Counted from the first letter of the stretch, positions 37,799-47,395 are shown. The stretch is DNA of 64,000 nucleotides from Actinomycetota bacterium (GCA_018268415.1 JAFDWO010000152.1:1-64000), one strand, 5' to 3'. Numbers and translations: made by a program. Notes: generated from the letters alone by a model not told the origin.

Positions 37799-40150
37799 TC
37801 AGCTTCCCCCTCTCAGGTGGACCGGGCGGTTCAGCGTCAGGCCTCCCGACCGGCCTGAGTCGTTCAGCTTCAGCACGCCGGAGAGCGTCTTCGAGCGGCG
37901 GCCCTGGATTTCGAGCTGACCCTTGACGATTTCGCGGCCGGCCTTCGTAAGCGGCACCCGCACCTTGGTGCTCGCACCCACGGCAAGCGAGTAGTCACCG
38001 CGGGCAAACGCGGTGGACCCCTTCCCGTTCGGGCGCTTGACCGTCACCGAGACCTTGCCCGAACAGGGGCCTTCGCCTTCGCAGTGCAGCGGTACGATCA
38101 GGTCCTTGCGATCGGCAGTGAGCTTTCCGTGCAGGCCGCCCGCGCCGATCTTCTTCGGCGTTTCGACGGGCTTCGGACTCGGGGTTTCCCCACCACCACC
38201 GCCGGTCGGCTTTTCTTCGTATTCCGCGGCCAGCTGGTAGCCCGCCGGGACGACTTTCGGCGCCGGAACCTGAACCAGACCGTCCAGCGAGCCCGGCTGG
38301 TCCATCACCGGCAGGCGCAGTTCCAGGTCGGAGACCGTGACGTTCGCCTGCAGGTTGGAGAAGCGACCGTACGGGAGATCCGATGGCAGCAGTTCCAGTT
38401 TCGCCACGTGACCCGCAGCGAAGTGGTAGCCCTGCGGATGCAGTTGGAAGACCATCTCCTGGCTACCGCCGGTCGGCCGGTAGAGGCCGCGGGCGATCAG
38501 GGTCTCGGTGCCTTCCGGCGAGACGTCGACGAGCCGCGCCGCGATCTCCGAGTTGGGGCTCGGCGATTCGACCTTGGCGATGATCGTCGGCGACCCCATC
38601 AGGGTGAACCCGCCCGCCGGAGCTGGAGCGAGGCGGTAGTTGACGCTGCCAGGCTGTTCGGCGTCGGGAACCGCCGAACAAACCGTGAATCCTTTTTCCG
38701 CACCGACAATGGGGTCGAAGATCACGCCCGTCGTGGTCGGCGTTGCTTCTTCGGCGGCGCTGCGGTGCCCGATCGTCTGCGCCCCGGAGGTCTGGAAGCG
38801 GACTTCACCCGGCGCCAGCGAGCTCCAGTTCGCGGCGGCGTACGGACCTTCCGACGGCGCCGATTTGGGGCAGGTGGTGGTGAGGGCTGCGACGCTCGAG
38901 CTCGGCGCCGCGCCTTCTCCCTTCAGGTAGTGAGCGAACCACGCTTCCAGTCGTTCGTTGAAGAGGGCGACGTCCGCCGCCTTGTTCTGGCTGCGCGAGT
39001 GGCCATAGTCGGCGAAGAAGAGCGAGATCGGATCGCCGGGATACTCGGCCCGCGTCCGCTGGTACATGCGGAGCGCTTCGTCGGGCGGGAAGAGATCATC
39101 GTTCCAGCCGCTCTGGAGCAGCATCGGCGACGGCGCCTCGGAGTGTTCGATGTAGAAGGCCGAGTGGAACGCGGTGAGCTGTTCGATCATCGCGTTCACA
39201 CCCGCGTCGCTGTACGGATCGCCTCCGCGAAGTCGTTCACGCCAACCGGGGATGTCCGCTTCCGGATTGGTCGTGGAGTAATTGCTGAGTTTTTCGCCCC
39301 CGATGTAGAGGGCTTCGGTGTAGCTGTATTTCATTACCCCGATCGGGTTTTTGCCGAGCGGTCCGCGATACGACGAGTTGGTCACGTAGTCGAGATTGCG
39401 ACCGTTCGGGGCAAGCGCGTAGGCGATGTCCGTCCAGGCCCACTGCGGAACCGCCGCCGCCAGTTCCATTTCCTTTCCTTCCGGGCTGGTCCACGGGACC
39501 AGTTCGCCGCCGGGCAGCATTTCGCGATTGCGCAGCGCCGCCAGGGCGACGGAGATGCCCCCGCCGTAGGAGGCGCCGGTGGCACCGACCTTCTTCGGCG
39601 CGGCGACGCCTTCGTCGGCAAGCTCCGAGATCAGGAACTGGGCATCACGGACTTCGTAGCGATCGTCCATCAGGTGGTTGTAGCCCTGTTCGCAGACTGC
39701 TTCCGCAATCTGGGGGTCGTATTTGCCACACGACAGCCCCCAGCCTCGGTCGCTCATGCTGAAGACCGCGTAGCCCTCTTCCGCCCAGTGCTGGATGCGG
39801 GGATCTTTCTGCTGGAACGTCAGTCCTGGGGCCGGTTCCACGGTGGTGAGACCTTGCTTCGAGCCGCCCCAACCGTGGAAGTCACCGATCGTCGGGTAAG
39901 GCCCTTCAGTGCCACCGGCTTCCGGCGGCAAGAACACGTTGACGTCGATTTTCGTGCCGTCCCACGTTTCGGTGAACCCGCTGCAGGCGCGGATGTTGCC
40001 GTTCAGCGGTTGAGCCGTACAGGGAATCGTCCCGCCGTAGACCGACGAGAACGCCGCCTGCGCCGACGGTGCGACGACCAACGCCCCGACCAGCGCGAAC
40101 GCGGCCACCAGCCACCTCCATCGAGGCAGTGCCACCGAACGACCAACCAT
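37799..40150 (-). CDS. Secreted CocE/X-Pro dipeptidyl-peptidase-like (S15) hydrolase
   Basis: 783 residues. The signal peptide is WRWLVAAFALVGALVVAPSAQA. The alpha/beta-hydrolase domain has the nucleophile elbow GATGASYGGGIS (Ser in SYGG) and FADYGHSRSQNK with the likely catalytic His. QSGWNDDLFPPDEALRMYQR carries the likely Asp. A jelly-roll-like C-terminal domain follows (from about 500), as in S15 enzymes and cocaine esterase. The last ~130 residues (KKIGAGGLHGKLTADRKDLI, HCEGEGPCSGKVSVTVKRP) form an extra beta domain with a Cys pair, like tails on other secreted proteins of this group. It lies between two giant paralogues, so peptide or ester hydrolysis outside the cell is likely linked to them. 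Confidence 0.88.
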   Translation of the reverse strand: MVGRSVALPRWRWLVAAFALVGALVVAPSAQAAFSSVYGGTIPCTAQPLNGNIRACSGFTETWDGTKIDVNVFLPPEAGGTEGPYPTIGDFHGWGGSKQGLTTVEPAPGLTFQQKDPRIQHWAEEGYAVFSMSDRGWGLSCGKYDPQIAEAVCEQGYNHLMDDRYEVRDAQFLISELADEGVAAPKKVGATGASYGGGISVALAALRNREMLPGGELVPWTSPEGKEMELAAAVPQWAWTDIAYALAPNGRNLDYVTNSSYRGPLGKNPIGVMKYSYTEALYIGGEKLSNYSTTNPEADIPGWRERLRGGDPYSDAGVNAMIEQLTAFHSAFYIEHSEAPSPMLLQSGWNDDLFPPDEALRMYQRTRAEYPGDPISLFFADYGHSRSQNKAADVALFNERLEAWFAHYLKGEGAAPSSSVAALTTTCPKSAPSEGPYAAANWSSLAPGEVRFQTSGAQTIGHRSAAEEATPTTTGVIFDPIVGAEKGFTVCSAVPDAEQPGSVNYRLAPAPAGGFTLMGSPTIIAKVESPSPNSEIAARLVDVSPEGTETLIARGLYRPTGGSQEMVFQLHPQGYHFAAGHVAKLELLPSDLPYGRFSNLQANVTVSDLELRLPVMDQPGSLDGLVQVPAPKVVPAGYQLAAEYEEKPTGGGGGETPSPKPVETPKKIGAGGLHGKLTADRKDLIVPLHCEGEGPCSGKVSVTVKRPNGKGSTAFARGDYSLAVGASTKVRVPLTKAGREIVKGQLEIQGRRSKTLSGVLKLNDSGRSGGLTLNRPVHLRGGS

Positions 40151-40241
40151 CTGTCCCCTCCTCCGTTAACGCAATTCCCCAAAAGCGATAACGCCGCCCC
40201 TGCATGGCGGTACCTCATCCCACTCCCACTGGTCACACTAG

Positions 40242-40288
40242 CGTTCCAAACGGAGCGGTCAAGTCGACCGGTCCGTCGTTTTGGAACG
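40242..40288. promoter_or_regulatory. Inverted repeat between paralogue B and the S15 gene
   Basis: CGTTCCAAACGGAGCGGTC (40242-40260) pairs with GACCGGTCCGTCGTTTTGGA... (40266-40288) with bulges. It lies in a 186-base gap upstream of the S15 gene and downstream of paralogue B. It may be a terminator or operator. Confidence 0.4.
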
Positions 40289-40336
40289 GGAATCAGTACT
40301 GGGTAGGTGGTCCGGAGGTCGGAAACCGCGCCGTGA

Positions 40337-43057
40337 CTACCGTTTGGCCTTCTTGTGATGCCTGCGGTGCTTCTTGTTGCACGAGGTCTGGATGCGCGGG
40401 TGACGGGTGACCTTCTTGCCGTTCTGGCCCACCAGTCTGACGATCCCCCTGACCGGCTTCGCGCAGAGGTTCGTCGAGGCCTGCAACAGGCCGTTCTTGC
40501 CGCCCGGCAGGTTGAGGACGAATTTACTCACCGGCAGGTCGGGGATGCTCGCGAAGGTCGTGCGGATGCCGCCCTTGAAGCTGTCGATACGGCCGTCGAG
40601 GACGACGCTCACCTGGCCGCGGAGGTCGGCGACCATGTCCGGCAAGGTGTTGTTGGAGGAGCGCAGGTAGACGGGCCCTTCCAGCGGGTGCGAGAGGAGC
40701 GGCGTCCACGCGCGCGCGTAGCCGTAGCGCGATTTGGCCGGGCACTGGCCGGCGGCGAACTGGGGCCGGGTGCAGACCGTGCCGAGGCTCGACTGGTCGA
40801 GGAAGATCGCGTGCGGCAGCGCCACCGAGGCGAGGGCCGCGTTGGCCTGGCCTTCGGTGGTGGTGAGAGTCGCCTTCAGTTTCGGGTGCTTGGCGCGTCC
40901 GGTCTGGCCGAAAAGGCGGACCTTGAGACCGGGGGTGAAGGCGAGCCCTTCGCAGCTTTCGCCCTGGAAGGGGACGTTCACCTTGTCCTCGGACCAGGCC
41001 GACGGGTTGGTCGGGTCGGCGCCCCCGCCGGCGATCTGACCGGTGGTCGCGTTCTTGTTGCAGTTGGTCCCGTTGAGCGTGAATTCCTTGCGGTTCAGGT
41101 TCACCAGGATCGAGCGGATGTCGAGCTTCGCGCCACCGAAGACGTCAGGGATTTCGGCGCTGGTTTCGATCTGCCCCGATTCGGGGTTGAGGTTGAGCGG
41201 CGCGTGCACGACCACGTTGCCGAGGTCGAACGGGCCGGCCACCGCCGGGGTGATGACGACCGCCGAGAGCGGCGCCCCCTTATATGGGCCGGAGAGGTAG
41301 ACGCGGCCTTCGATCTTCAGCGGCGTCGCCCCCGTCCCGGCTTCGATCGTCGCACCCCCGATTTCGCTCTTGCCGTTGCAGCTCGGGCCTTTCAGCTCTT
41401 CGACCCCCGAGCGGCCGGCGGCCCGGTCGTATTCACGCGCTTCGCAGTAGGGGACGTTCGCGATGTTCGCGGTCGCACCGGGGGGCAGGATCAGGTTGAA
41501 GCCTTTGATCTCCTGCCGGCCTTCGTCCCGGCCGATCTTCAGCTGGAAGGGCGTGTAGGTCGCCGCCTTGGCGCTCACCGGCCGCGCGGTGACGCTCGGC
41601 ATGAACGGCCGTTCGCCCATCGACTTGGCGCAAGGCCCGCCGCCCGGCGCCTGGGTCAGGTTCAGTTCGGTGGGCGCCGTCGAGGTCGCGACCCCGGTCG
41701 AGTACGGCACCGCGCTCGAGCTCGCCGATTGGCTGCAGAGCGGCGGGCTGCTCAACACCGGGATCGCGTGCGCCGCGGTCGGGCCGAAGGTCAACGTCGC
41801 CGAGCTGAAGGCGACCTGCGGCAGTTCGTCGAATTCGGCGCTGAGTTGGCCCGTCGTCGGGTTGGCCTTCACCCTGCCTTCCTCGCGGACCTGGACGCCG
41901 TAGCGGGTCGATTCGGCGTTGAAGAAGATCCGGTACTCGTTGCCGGACTGGGGATCTCGGCTCCTCTGTTCGGCGAGGTAGACGGGACCCTTCAGCGAGC
42001 CGGGTGGCAGCTCCGGCGCTTCGATCGCGACGGTGCCGATCTGCGTTTCCGGCGCACAGACCACCGGCGCTTTCGAGTGCAACGGGAAGGCGGCGTCGGG
42101 GCAGAACTTGAGACCGGGCGCGGTCGCCGGGTTGAGGCCGACGCCTACCGGCAGGGTCACGTTCGCCGACTTCACGGTCGAGGTGTTGATCTCTTTGGCG
42201 TTCAGGTGCTGCGGGATGTTCAGTGAGACTGAGACCGTCGAGGAGGAGTCGGTCGGGCCGGTCGCCTGCGCGGCGACGCTCGGCGCGAAGGGAACCGCGC
42301 CGCAGCCCACGATCGGCACCGGCGGCGTGGTCGGCTGCGGCCCGGCGGTGGCGCCCGCCTGACTTTCCAGTTCGAGGATGCTGGTCGAGTTGCCGTTACA
42401 CGGGCTCGGCAGGGTGAGGAAGGAGCCGCCGCCACCGTTGTAGCCGCCCGCCTGGCCGTTGAACGTAAGCCGGTTCGATTCCAGCGGCGGCACCGCCGCG
42501 ATGTTGTTGATGTAGAACGTCTCGTGATAGTCACCGGCCCATTCGATCGACGTTTCGAGGTAGACGAACTCGCTGATCAGGCCCAGCGCGCTGGCGTGGA
42601 ATCCGAAGAGGGCGGGTTCACCTTCGTAGGGGACGAGGTTGTAGACGTTGGCTTCGACCGGGAGGATCGGCAGCAGGCTCGAGACCACTTTGCTCACGCC
42701 CAACTGGGAGTCGGCCGGGCAGGCGTCGTTCTGGAAGGCTTCGAGCGAGCACTGTGGAACCGCCTGGGGATTCACGTTCAGCCCGGCGGGAAGTTCCACC
42801 TTCACCCGCTTGACCTGGTCACCGCCTTGAACTTTGACCGAGAAGTCGGTGACGCCGTCCGGCGGGTGTCCCGCGGCCTGGGCGAAGAATTCACTCGGTG
42901 CGCCGCCGTAGGTGCACCCGGGCGCCGCGCAGGTCCCGGCTTCCCAGTTACCGATTTCGATCGCCGACGCGGAGGTCGTGCCGAAGGCCGCCCCGAGTAG
43001 TGCGATCAGCCCCAGGGCTCCGGCGATTCCCACAGCGTTACGTGCACTCCTCCTCAT
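40337..43057 (-). CDS. Giant secreted four-module protein, paralogue B
   Basis: 906 residues with signal peptide GALGLIALLGAAFGTTSASA. It follows the same plan as paralogue A: AGHPPDGVTDFSVKVQGGDQ, then LPAGLNVNPQAVPQCSLEAF...ACPADSQLGVSKV (module 1), LPVGVGLNPATAPGLKFCPD (module 2), LPPGATANIANVPYCEAREY (module 3) and the shared strand YLSGPYKGAPLSAVVITPAV. Module 4 has TVCTRPQFAAGQCPAKSRYG and GPVYLRSSNNTLPDMVADLR. The end is GLLQASTNLCAKP...CNKKHRRHHKKAKR, very basic. Function unknown; a wall-bound or cell-surface role is suggested by the signal peptide and basic tail. It starts 47 bases after paralogue C on the same strand. Confidence 0.85.
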   Translation of the reverse strand: MRRSARNAVGIAGALGLIALLGAAFGTTSASAIEIGNWEAGTCAAPGCTYGGAPSEFFAQAAGHPPDGVTDFSVKVQGGDQVKRVKVELPAGLNVNPQAVPQCSLEAFQNDACPADSQLGVSKVVSSLLPILPVEANVYNLVPYEGEPALFGFHASALGLISEFVYLETSIEWAGDYHETFYINNIAAVPPLESNRLTFNGQAGGYNGGGGSFLTLPSPCNGNSTSILELESQAGATAGPQPTTPPVPIVGCGAVPFAPSVAAQATGPTDSSSTVSVSLNIPQHLNAKEINTSTVKSANVTLPVGVGLNPATAPGLKFCPDAAFPLHSKAPVVCAPETQIGTVAIEAPELPPGSLKGPVYLAEQRSRDPQSGNEYRIFFNAESTRYGVQVREEGRVKANPTTGQLSAEFDELPQVAFSSATLTFGPTAAHAIPVLSSPPLCSQSASSSAVPYSTGVATSTAPTELNLTQAPGGGPCAKSMGERPFMPSVTARPVSAKAATYTPFQLKIGRDEGRQEIKGFNLILPPGATANIANVPYCEAREYDRAAGRSGVEELKGPSCNGKSEIGGATIEAGTGATPLKIEGRVYLSGPYKGAPLSAVVITPAVAGPFDLGNVVVHAPLNLNPESGQIETSAEIPDVFGGAKLDIRSILVNLNRKEFTLNGTNCNKNATTGQIAGGGADPTNPSAWSEDKVNVPFQGESCEGLAFTPGLKVRLFGQTGRAKHPKLKATLTTTEGQANAALASVALPHAIFLDQSSLGTVCTRPQFAAGQCPAKSRYGYARAWTPLLSHPLEGPVYLRSSNNTLPDMVADLRGQVSVVLDGRIDSFKGGIRTTFASIPDLPVSKFVLNLPGGKNGLLQASTNLCAKPVRGIVRLVGQNGKKVTRHPRIQTSCNKKHRRHHKKAKR

Positions 43058-43104
43058 CGCGGCGACCCCCTACCCCTCTCTTTGGCTTTGGAAAACAACG
43101 AAGT

Positions 43105-46008
43105 TCATTGGTGACAGGCGCCGACGCCGAGCGGCAACCTCTTCTTCCCCAGGCGCCTCCCGTTCTGGGCGAGGAAGCTCAGCTTCGAGAAGTACCTGTG
43201 CGCGCAGAGGTCACGCGAGTTCTGGATCAGACCCTTCTTGCCGCCCTGCATCGTCAGCGTGAACTTCTCCACCGGGACGTCGGGGATCGGTGAGAAGGTG
43301 GTGCGGATGCGGCCGTGCTTCACCGATCTGATCACCCCGTGAAGCTGGATCTCCACCTGCCCGCGCAGGTCGGCGAGCAGGTCAGGCAGCACGTGGTTGG
43401 AGGAGACGAGGTAGACCGCCCCCGCGAGCGGGCCGTCGAGCAGCGATGATTCGGCACGGGCGTAGCCATAGATCGAGGCACGCGGACACTCGTGGGCGGC
43501 GAGCTGGACCCGCGTGCAGATCGTCTTGATGTGGCCCTGGTCGATCAACTCCGCACGCGGCAGCGTCAGCGTCGCCCGGGCGATGTTGGCGTCGCCCTCG
43601 CGCGCGGTGAGCGTCGCCCGCAGCTTCGGGTGGCCCGCCCGGCGCGTTTGCGCCTTGCCGCCGAGGAAGCGGGTGACGAGCTTCGGCCGGAACTTCAGGG
43701 CCTGACAGTTCGAGGTCTGGAACGGGACCGACGCGGTGAACGAGCTCCACGCGGCGGGCGAGGTCGGGTCGGCGCCGCCCCCGCTCAGGGTCGCCGCGTT
43801 CGACATCGGGCCACAGCTGGTCGGGTTGAGGGTGAATTCCCGCCGGTTCAGTTCGATGGCGATCTGTCGGATGCTCAGTTGCGCGCCGCCGAAGACATCG
43901 GGGATCGGATCGCTGATCGCCGTCACCTGCGCCGATTCCGGATCGACCCGCAGGGCCACCCGCACCACGACCGTGCCGAGATCGAACGGCCCGGCCGTGG
44001 CGGGGGTGACGACCGCCAGGGAGAGAGGGGCCCCGTGGTAGGGGCCTGCGAGGAAGACCTTGCCGGTGATCGAGAGCGGCGTCGGCCCGGTGCCCGCCGC
44101 CACGGTGGCGACGCCGACTTCGCTCTTCGCCGGGCAGCTCGGCTGGGCCACCTGGGCGGCGCCGCTGGTCGTGGCCGCGGCGGCGATCGCGCCCTCCGGG
44201 CAATAGGGGACGCCCGCCAGCTTGGCGAGTAATCCGGGCGCCAGGGCGACCGAGGCCGCCTTCAGCTCCTGCTGCCCGTTGCCGCGGGTGATCGCGACGC
44301 GCAGCGGGCTGTAGGCGCCGGCCTCGGGGCTCCTCGGCGCGGCGGCGAAGGATGGGGCGAAGGGACGCGTGGCAAGCGTTGCCGCGCAGGTCCCTCCGCC
44401 CGGGGTGGCGTGGAGGGAGAAGTTGCCGGTCGGCACCGCGGCGGGATTGCCGGACCACGGGAGCATCCGGGCGCTGCTCGTGTTCGGGCCGCAGGTGGGC
44501 GGGCTGCTCAGCACCGCCCGTTGGCCGCCGACGAAGTCGAGGGTGAAGCTGGTGAACGGGACCTGCGGGACGTCGGTGATCTTCGTCGTCAATCGCCCGG
44601 TCACCGGGTCGGCGAAGACGTGCCCGACCAGCCGCACGTCGATCCCGTACCGGGCCGATGCGGCGTCGATGAAGATCCGGTACTCGTTGCCCGAGGTGGG
44701 GTCGCTCGATGCCTGCCTGCCGAGGAAGACGCCGCCTTCGAGGTCACCTTCCGGCAGCGCCGCGGCGGTGATCGTGGCGGTGCCGATCCGCGACCCGGCC
44801 GGGCAGGCGATCGGCGCCGTCGAGTGGAGGACGAACTGGTAGTCGTCGCAGGTCTGCAGGTGGTTCGGGTCGGCGGCGGCCGAGGGGTTGATCCCGATTC
44901 CTGCCGGCAGCCTCACCTGCGCTTCGGTGGTCGTGGAGTCGTCCTGACCGGCCGCGCTCCGGAGATGAGGGACGGTGACCGTGACCTGGGCGGCGGCGGG
45001 TGAGTTGGTTTCGTCGGTCCCCGGCGCGACCGCGAGACCCGGCGCGTAGGGAATCGTGGCGCAGCTCTTCGGCGAGGTGCCGGGGGGGATCGGCGACTCG
45101 AGGGCCGGTTCGGCGCCCCGGGGAAATTGATAGCCGGGCCGTTCCTCTTCGGCGTAGGAGGCGGCGCGAAGGAAGGTCGAATAGGCGCTGCCCGACTGCG
45201 TGAACGCCTCACCCATGCACGTACTCGGCGTGGTCAGGAAGGTGCCGTCGCCCGCGCGGCCTTCGAAGACGAGCCGGTTGCGGAGGATCAGGCCTTCGAG
45301 CCCGACCGGCAGCGCCTTCGGGACGTGGATGGTGAAGCCCTCGTGATAATCGCCGGCGGAGGCGATGTCGCCTTCGAGGAAGATTTCGTTGCCCAGCAGT
45401 TCGAAGCCGAAGCGCGCCGCTTCGCCTTCCTTGGGCGTGACGTTGTAGACGACGGCTTCGGTGAGGCCCGTGAACGGCGGCAGCGCGACGCCGAGCAGCG
45501 CGGCTTCCACCTTGCTGACGCCGACTTTCGATGCCGCCGGACAGCTCGCCGCCGACCCTTCGAAGGTCGCGAGATCGCAGCGCTCGGTCGCGCCCGGGTT
45601 GACGCTCAGGCCGACCGGGAGGTCCACCCGCACGTCCTTCAGTTCGCCGACCGGCATCTTCAGCAGTTCGAACGGGCCGAGCGACGTGGTCGTGTGCTTG
45701 ACGATGAACTGCGTGAAGGCCCGGTTCGGGTGGGCGGCGGCGGTTTCGAAGAACTGGCCCGGGGTGGCGACGGAGCATTCCGTCGGGACTTCCGGCGGTT
45801 CGGCGGTGCAGGTGCCGGCCTGCCAGCCGGAGTCGATTTCGGGGTTATGCGGGTCGAACGGTTCGCTGATGATTTCCGCGGTGTCGGCGCGGGCGACCGA
45901 CGGGATCGCGGCGCCACCGGCAACGGCACCGAGGGCGACCCCGACGCCGACCAGGGAACAGGCGATCCACGCGTCGCCCAACGACGCCTCTCTCCTCCAA
46001 CGGGCCAT
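43105..46008 (-). CDS. Giant secreted four-module protein, paralogue C
   Basis: 967 residues. The N-terminus MARWRREASLGDAWIA leads into a hydrophobic export segment ending SVARA. The layout matches A and B: AAAHPNRAFTQFIVKHTTTS, LPVGLSVNPGATERCDLATF...SCPAASKVGVSKV, LPAGIGINPSAAADPNHLQT with a Cys pair, SGNEYRIFIDAASARYGIDV, LSSPPTCGPNTSSARMLPWS and LAGVPYCPEGAIAAAATTSG. It also has FDLGTVVVRVALRVDPESAQ and the last module QGHIKTICTRVQLAAHECPR. The tail lacks the Lys/Arg run of B. It is divergent from the HTH gene at 46094 across a short AT-rich spacer, so it is probably first in the transcript towards B. Confidence 0.85.
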   Translation of the reverse strand: MARWRREASLGDAWIACSLVGVGVALGAVAGGAAIPSVARADTAEIISEPFDPHNPEIDSGWQAGTCTAEPPEVPTECSVATPGQFFETAAAHPNRAFTQFIVKHTTTSLGPFELLKMPVGELKDVRVDLPVGLSVNPGATERCDLATFEGSAASCPAASKVGVSKVEAALLGVALPPFTGLTEAVVYNVTPKEGEAARFGFELLGNEIFLEGDIASAGDYHEGFTIHVPKALPVGLEGLILRNRLVFEGRAGDGTFLTTPSTCMGEAFTQSGSAYSTFLRAASYAEEERPGYQFPRGAEPALESPIPPGTSPKSCATIPYAPGLAVAPGTDETNSPAAAQVTVTVPHLRSAAGQDDSTTTEAQVRLPAGIGINPSAAADPNHLQTCDDYQFVLHSTAPIACPAGSRIGTATITAAALPEGDLEGGVFLGRQASSDPTSGNEYRIFIDAASARYGIDVRLVGHVFADPVTGRLTTKITDVPQVPFTSFTLDFVGGQRAVLSSPPTCGPNTSSARMLPWSGNPAAVPTGNFSLHATPGGGTCAATLATRPFAPSFAAAPRSPEAGAYSPLRVAITRGNGQQELKAASVALAPGLLAKLAGVPYCPEGAIAAAATTSGAAQVAQPSCPAKSEVGVATVAAGTGPTPLSITGKVFLAGPYHGAPLSLAVVTPATAGPFDLGTVVVRVALRVDPESAQVTAISDPIPDVFGGAQLSIRQIAIELNRREFTLNPTSCGPMSNAATLSGGGADPTSPAAWSSFTASVPFQTSNCQALKFRPKLVTRFLGGKAQTRRAGHPKLRATLTAREGDANIARATLTLPRAELIDQGHIKTICTRVQLAAHECPRASIYGYARAESSLLDGPLAGAVYLVSSNHVLPDLLADLRGQVEIQLHGVIRSVKHGRIRTTFSPIPDVPVEKFTLTMQGGKKGLIQNSRDLCAHRYFSKLSFLAQNGRRLGKKRLPLGVGACHQ

Positions 46009-46093
46009 CCCATCGCGATCCTACCCGAAATTAGGGACGCGAATCAATATTTTTTGGTAATCTCGTCTCCGATGTCGAGGCCTGAACGGGTCG

Positions 46094-46525
46094 GTGGACC
46101 TTCCGTCAAATCGGGGTAGAGACCAGTTGGACAATGGCAACGGAAATGGAAACGGGGTCGTCAATTTGAACGGCAAAGCGTCCTCCAACGGCAACGCGGA
46201 GGGGAGTCCGTCGAGCAGCAGATCGATCCCGGTGGACTGGGAGATGCTGGCGCGGGCGACCGCCCACCCGCTGCGGGTCTCGATCCTTGAAATCCTCGGG
46301 ATCGACGGCGGCCGCGTCCTCTCCCCCAGCGACCTCAGTCAGGAGCTGCAGATCCCGCTCAGCAACACGAACTACCACGTGACCGAGCTGGCGAAGGCAG
46401 GCCTGATCGTGCTGGTGCGACAGCGCGCGGTGCGCGGCGCGACCGAGCACTTCTACACGCTTCCTGAGGCTCTATCCAAGGTCGAGGCCGAGGGCGCGAC
46501 CGCGGGTGACCCCGCCCACGTCTGA
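46094..46525 (+). CDS. Winged-HTH regulator with an Asn-Gly-rich N-terminus
   Basis: 143 residues from GTG 46094; TTG at 46127 is an alternative with GGGGTAGAG upstream. The first ~40 residues are low complexity (LDNGNGNGNGVVNLNGKASS). The rest is an ArsR-like winged helix: WEMLARATAHPLRVSILEIL, then LSPSDLSQELQIPLSNTNYH and VTELAKAGLIVLVRQRAVRG with a C-terminal wing. No metal-binding Cys pattern is seen. Because it is divergent from paralogue C, it may control the giant secreted-protein genes (inference). Its last 54 bases overlap the convergent COG4705 gene. Confidence 0.82.
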   Translation: MDLPSNRGRDQLDNGNGNGNGVVNLNGKASSNGNAEGSPSSSRSIPVDWEMLARATAHPLRVSILEILGIDGGRVLSPSDLSQELQIPLSNTNYHVTELAKAGLIVLVRQRAVRGATEHFYTLPEALSKVEAEGATAGDPAHV

Positions 46526-47332
46526 GCCGTCGAGGCCGATCTCCTCGACCCGCACGTCCATCTTCGTCTTCGCCAGCCGGCGGACGAGGAGGAAGATGAC
46601 GGCGGCCAGGATCAGGCTGACGCCGCCGGCGCCGATGCCGAGGCCGCCCCGGGCGTGGTCGACCGCGACCCAGTCGGCGACCGAGGCGCCGAGCGGGCGG
46701 GTCAGCACGTAGGCCGCCCAGAAGGCGAGCACCTCGTTCATGCCGAACCAGTGATAGCCGATGAACGGGATCGCGATCAGCGCGGTGAATAGGAGGATCG
46801 AGCCGAAGTAGCCGAGGTTGAGGCTCATCGCGGTCATGTCGCCGGCGGCGGTGCCGAGGGCGAAAGTCGCGAGGACGGTGGCCCAGTAGAAGGCCTCGCG
46901 GCGCCGGGTGCGGATCGAGTGGATCGAGAGGGTGCCCTCGCTACGGTGCCAGACGGTGAAGATGATCGCGAGGACGGCGGAGTAGAAGATCGTCGAGGCG
47001 AGGTAGGGGATGCCGAAGCCGACGTGGAGCGCGTCGGCGGCCGAGGTGCCGAAGATCGCGACCATCACGACCACACCCCAGTAGGTCCAGGCTTCATAAC
47101 GGTCGGCGCGGAACTGGCGGCGCAGGGCCCAGATCAACACGACCAACATCAGCGGAACGGCAATCACCGGACCAAGGAAGCCGTTCATCCAATCGGACGT
47201 GGTCTCCCCCATGGCGGTCGTCGCCACCTTCGTGAGCCAGAAGAACGCGATGATCTCGGGAACCTTGGTGAGCATCGTCCCCGAGAGCGATCGTCTGGTG
47301 CGGGGATTCAGGGAGAAGGGAGTGGTCGACAT
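46472..47332 (-). CDS. COG4705 membrane-anchored protein 1
   Basis: 286 residues with about eight membrane helices arranged as related hairpins. Each unit carries an acidic residue in a similar setting: KVPEIIAFFWLTKVATTAMG followed by ETTSDW, GTSAADALH, ALGTAAGDMT and RPLGASVADWVAVDH. A channel or carrier is suggested, but the family has no assigned role. Two direct OmpR-type boxes (47357-47395) lie upstream on this strand. It is paralogous to the N-terminal part of the protein at 50389. The 3' end overlaps the HTH gene. Confidence 0.85.
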   Translation of the reverse strand: MSTTPFSLNPRTRRSLSGTMLTKVPEIIAFFWLTKVATTAMGETTSDWMNGFLGPVIAVPLMLVVLIWALRRQFRADRYEAWTYWGVVVMVAIFGTSAADALHVGFGIPYLASTIFYSAVLAIIFTVWHRSEGTLSIHSIRTRRREAFYWATVLATFALGTAAGDMTAMSLNLGYFGSILLFTALIAIPFIGYHWFGMNEVLAFWAAYVLTRPLGASVADWVAVDHARGGLGIGAGGVSLILAAVIFLLVRRLAKTKMDVRVEEIGLDGSDVGGVTRGRALGLDLG

Positions 47333-47356
47333 GGCGCGGCAACCTATGGACGACCA

Positions 47357-47395
47357 CTTAACCGAGGGTGAGAGCGGTTAAGGGTGGGATGAGAG
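47357..47395 (-). promoter_or_regulatory. Two tandem OmpR-type boxes upstream of COG4705 gene 1
   Basis: On the minus strand: CTCTCATCCCACCCTTAAC (47395-47377) then CTCTCACCCTCGGTTAAG (47374-47357). The two copies are spaced 21 bp, about two helical turns, as expected for tandem response-regulator dimers. The same box occurs before several other genes here. Confidence 0.6.

Noticed and set aside
33794-46525. Polysaccharide or natural-product biosynthesis cluster
   Set aside because: Only one glycosyltransferase is present and no polymerase, flippase or synthase genes accompany it.
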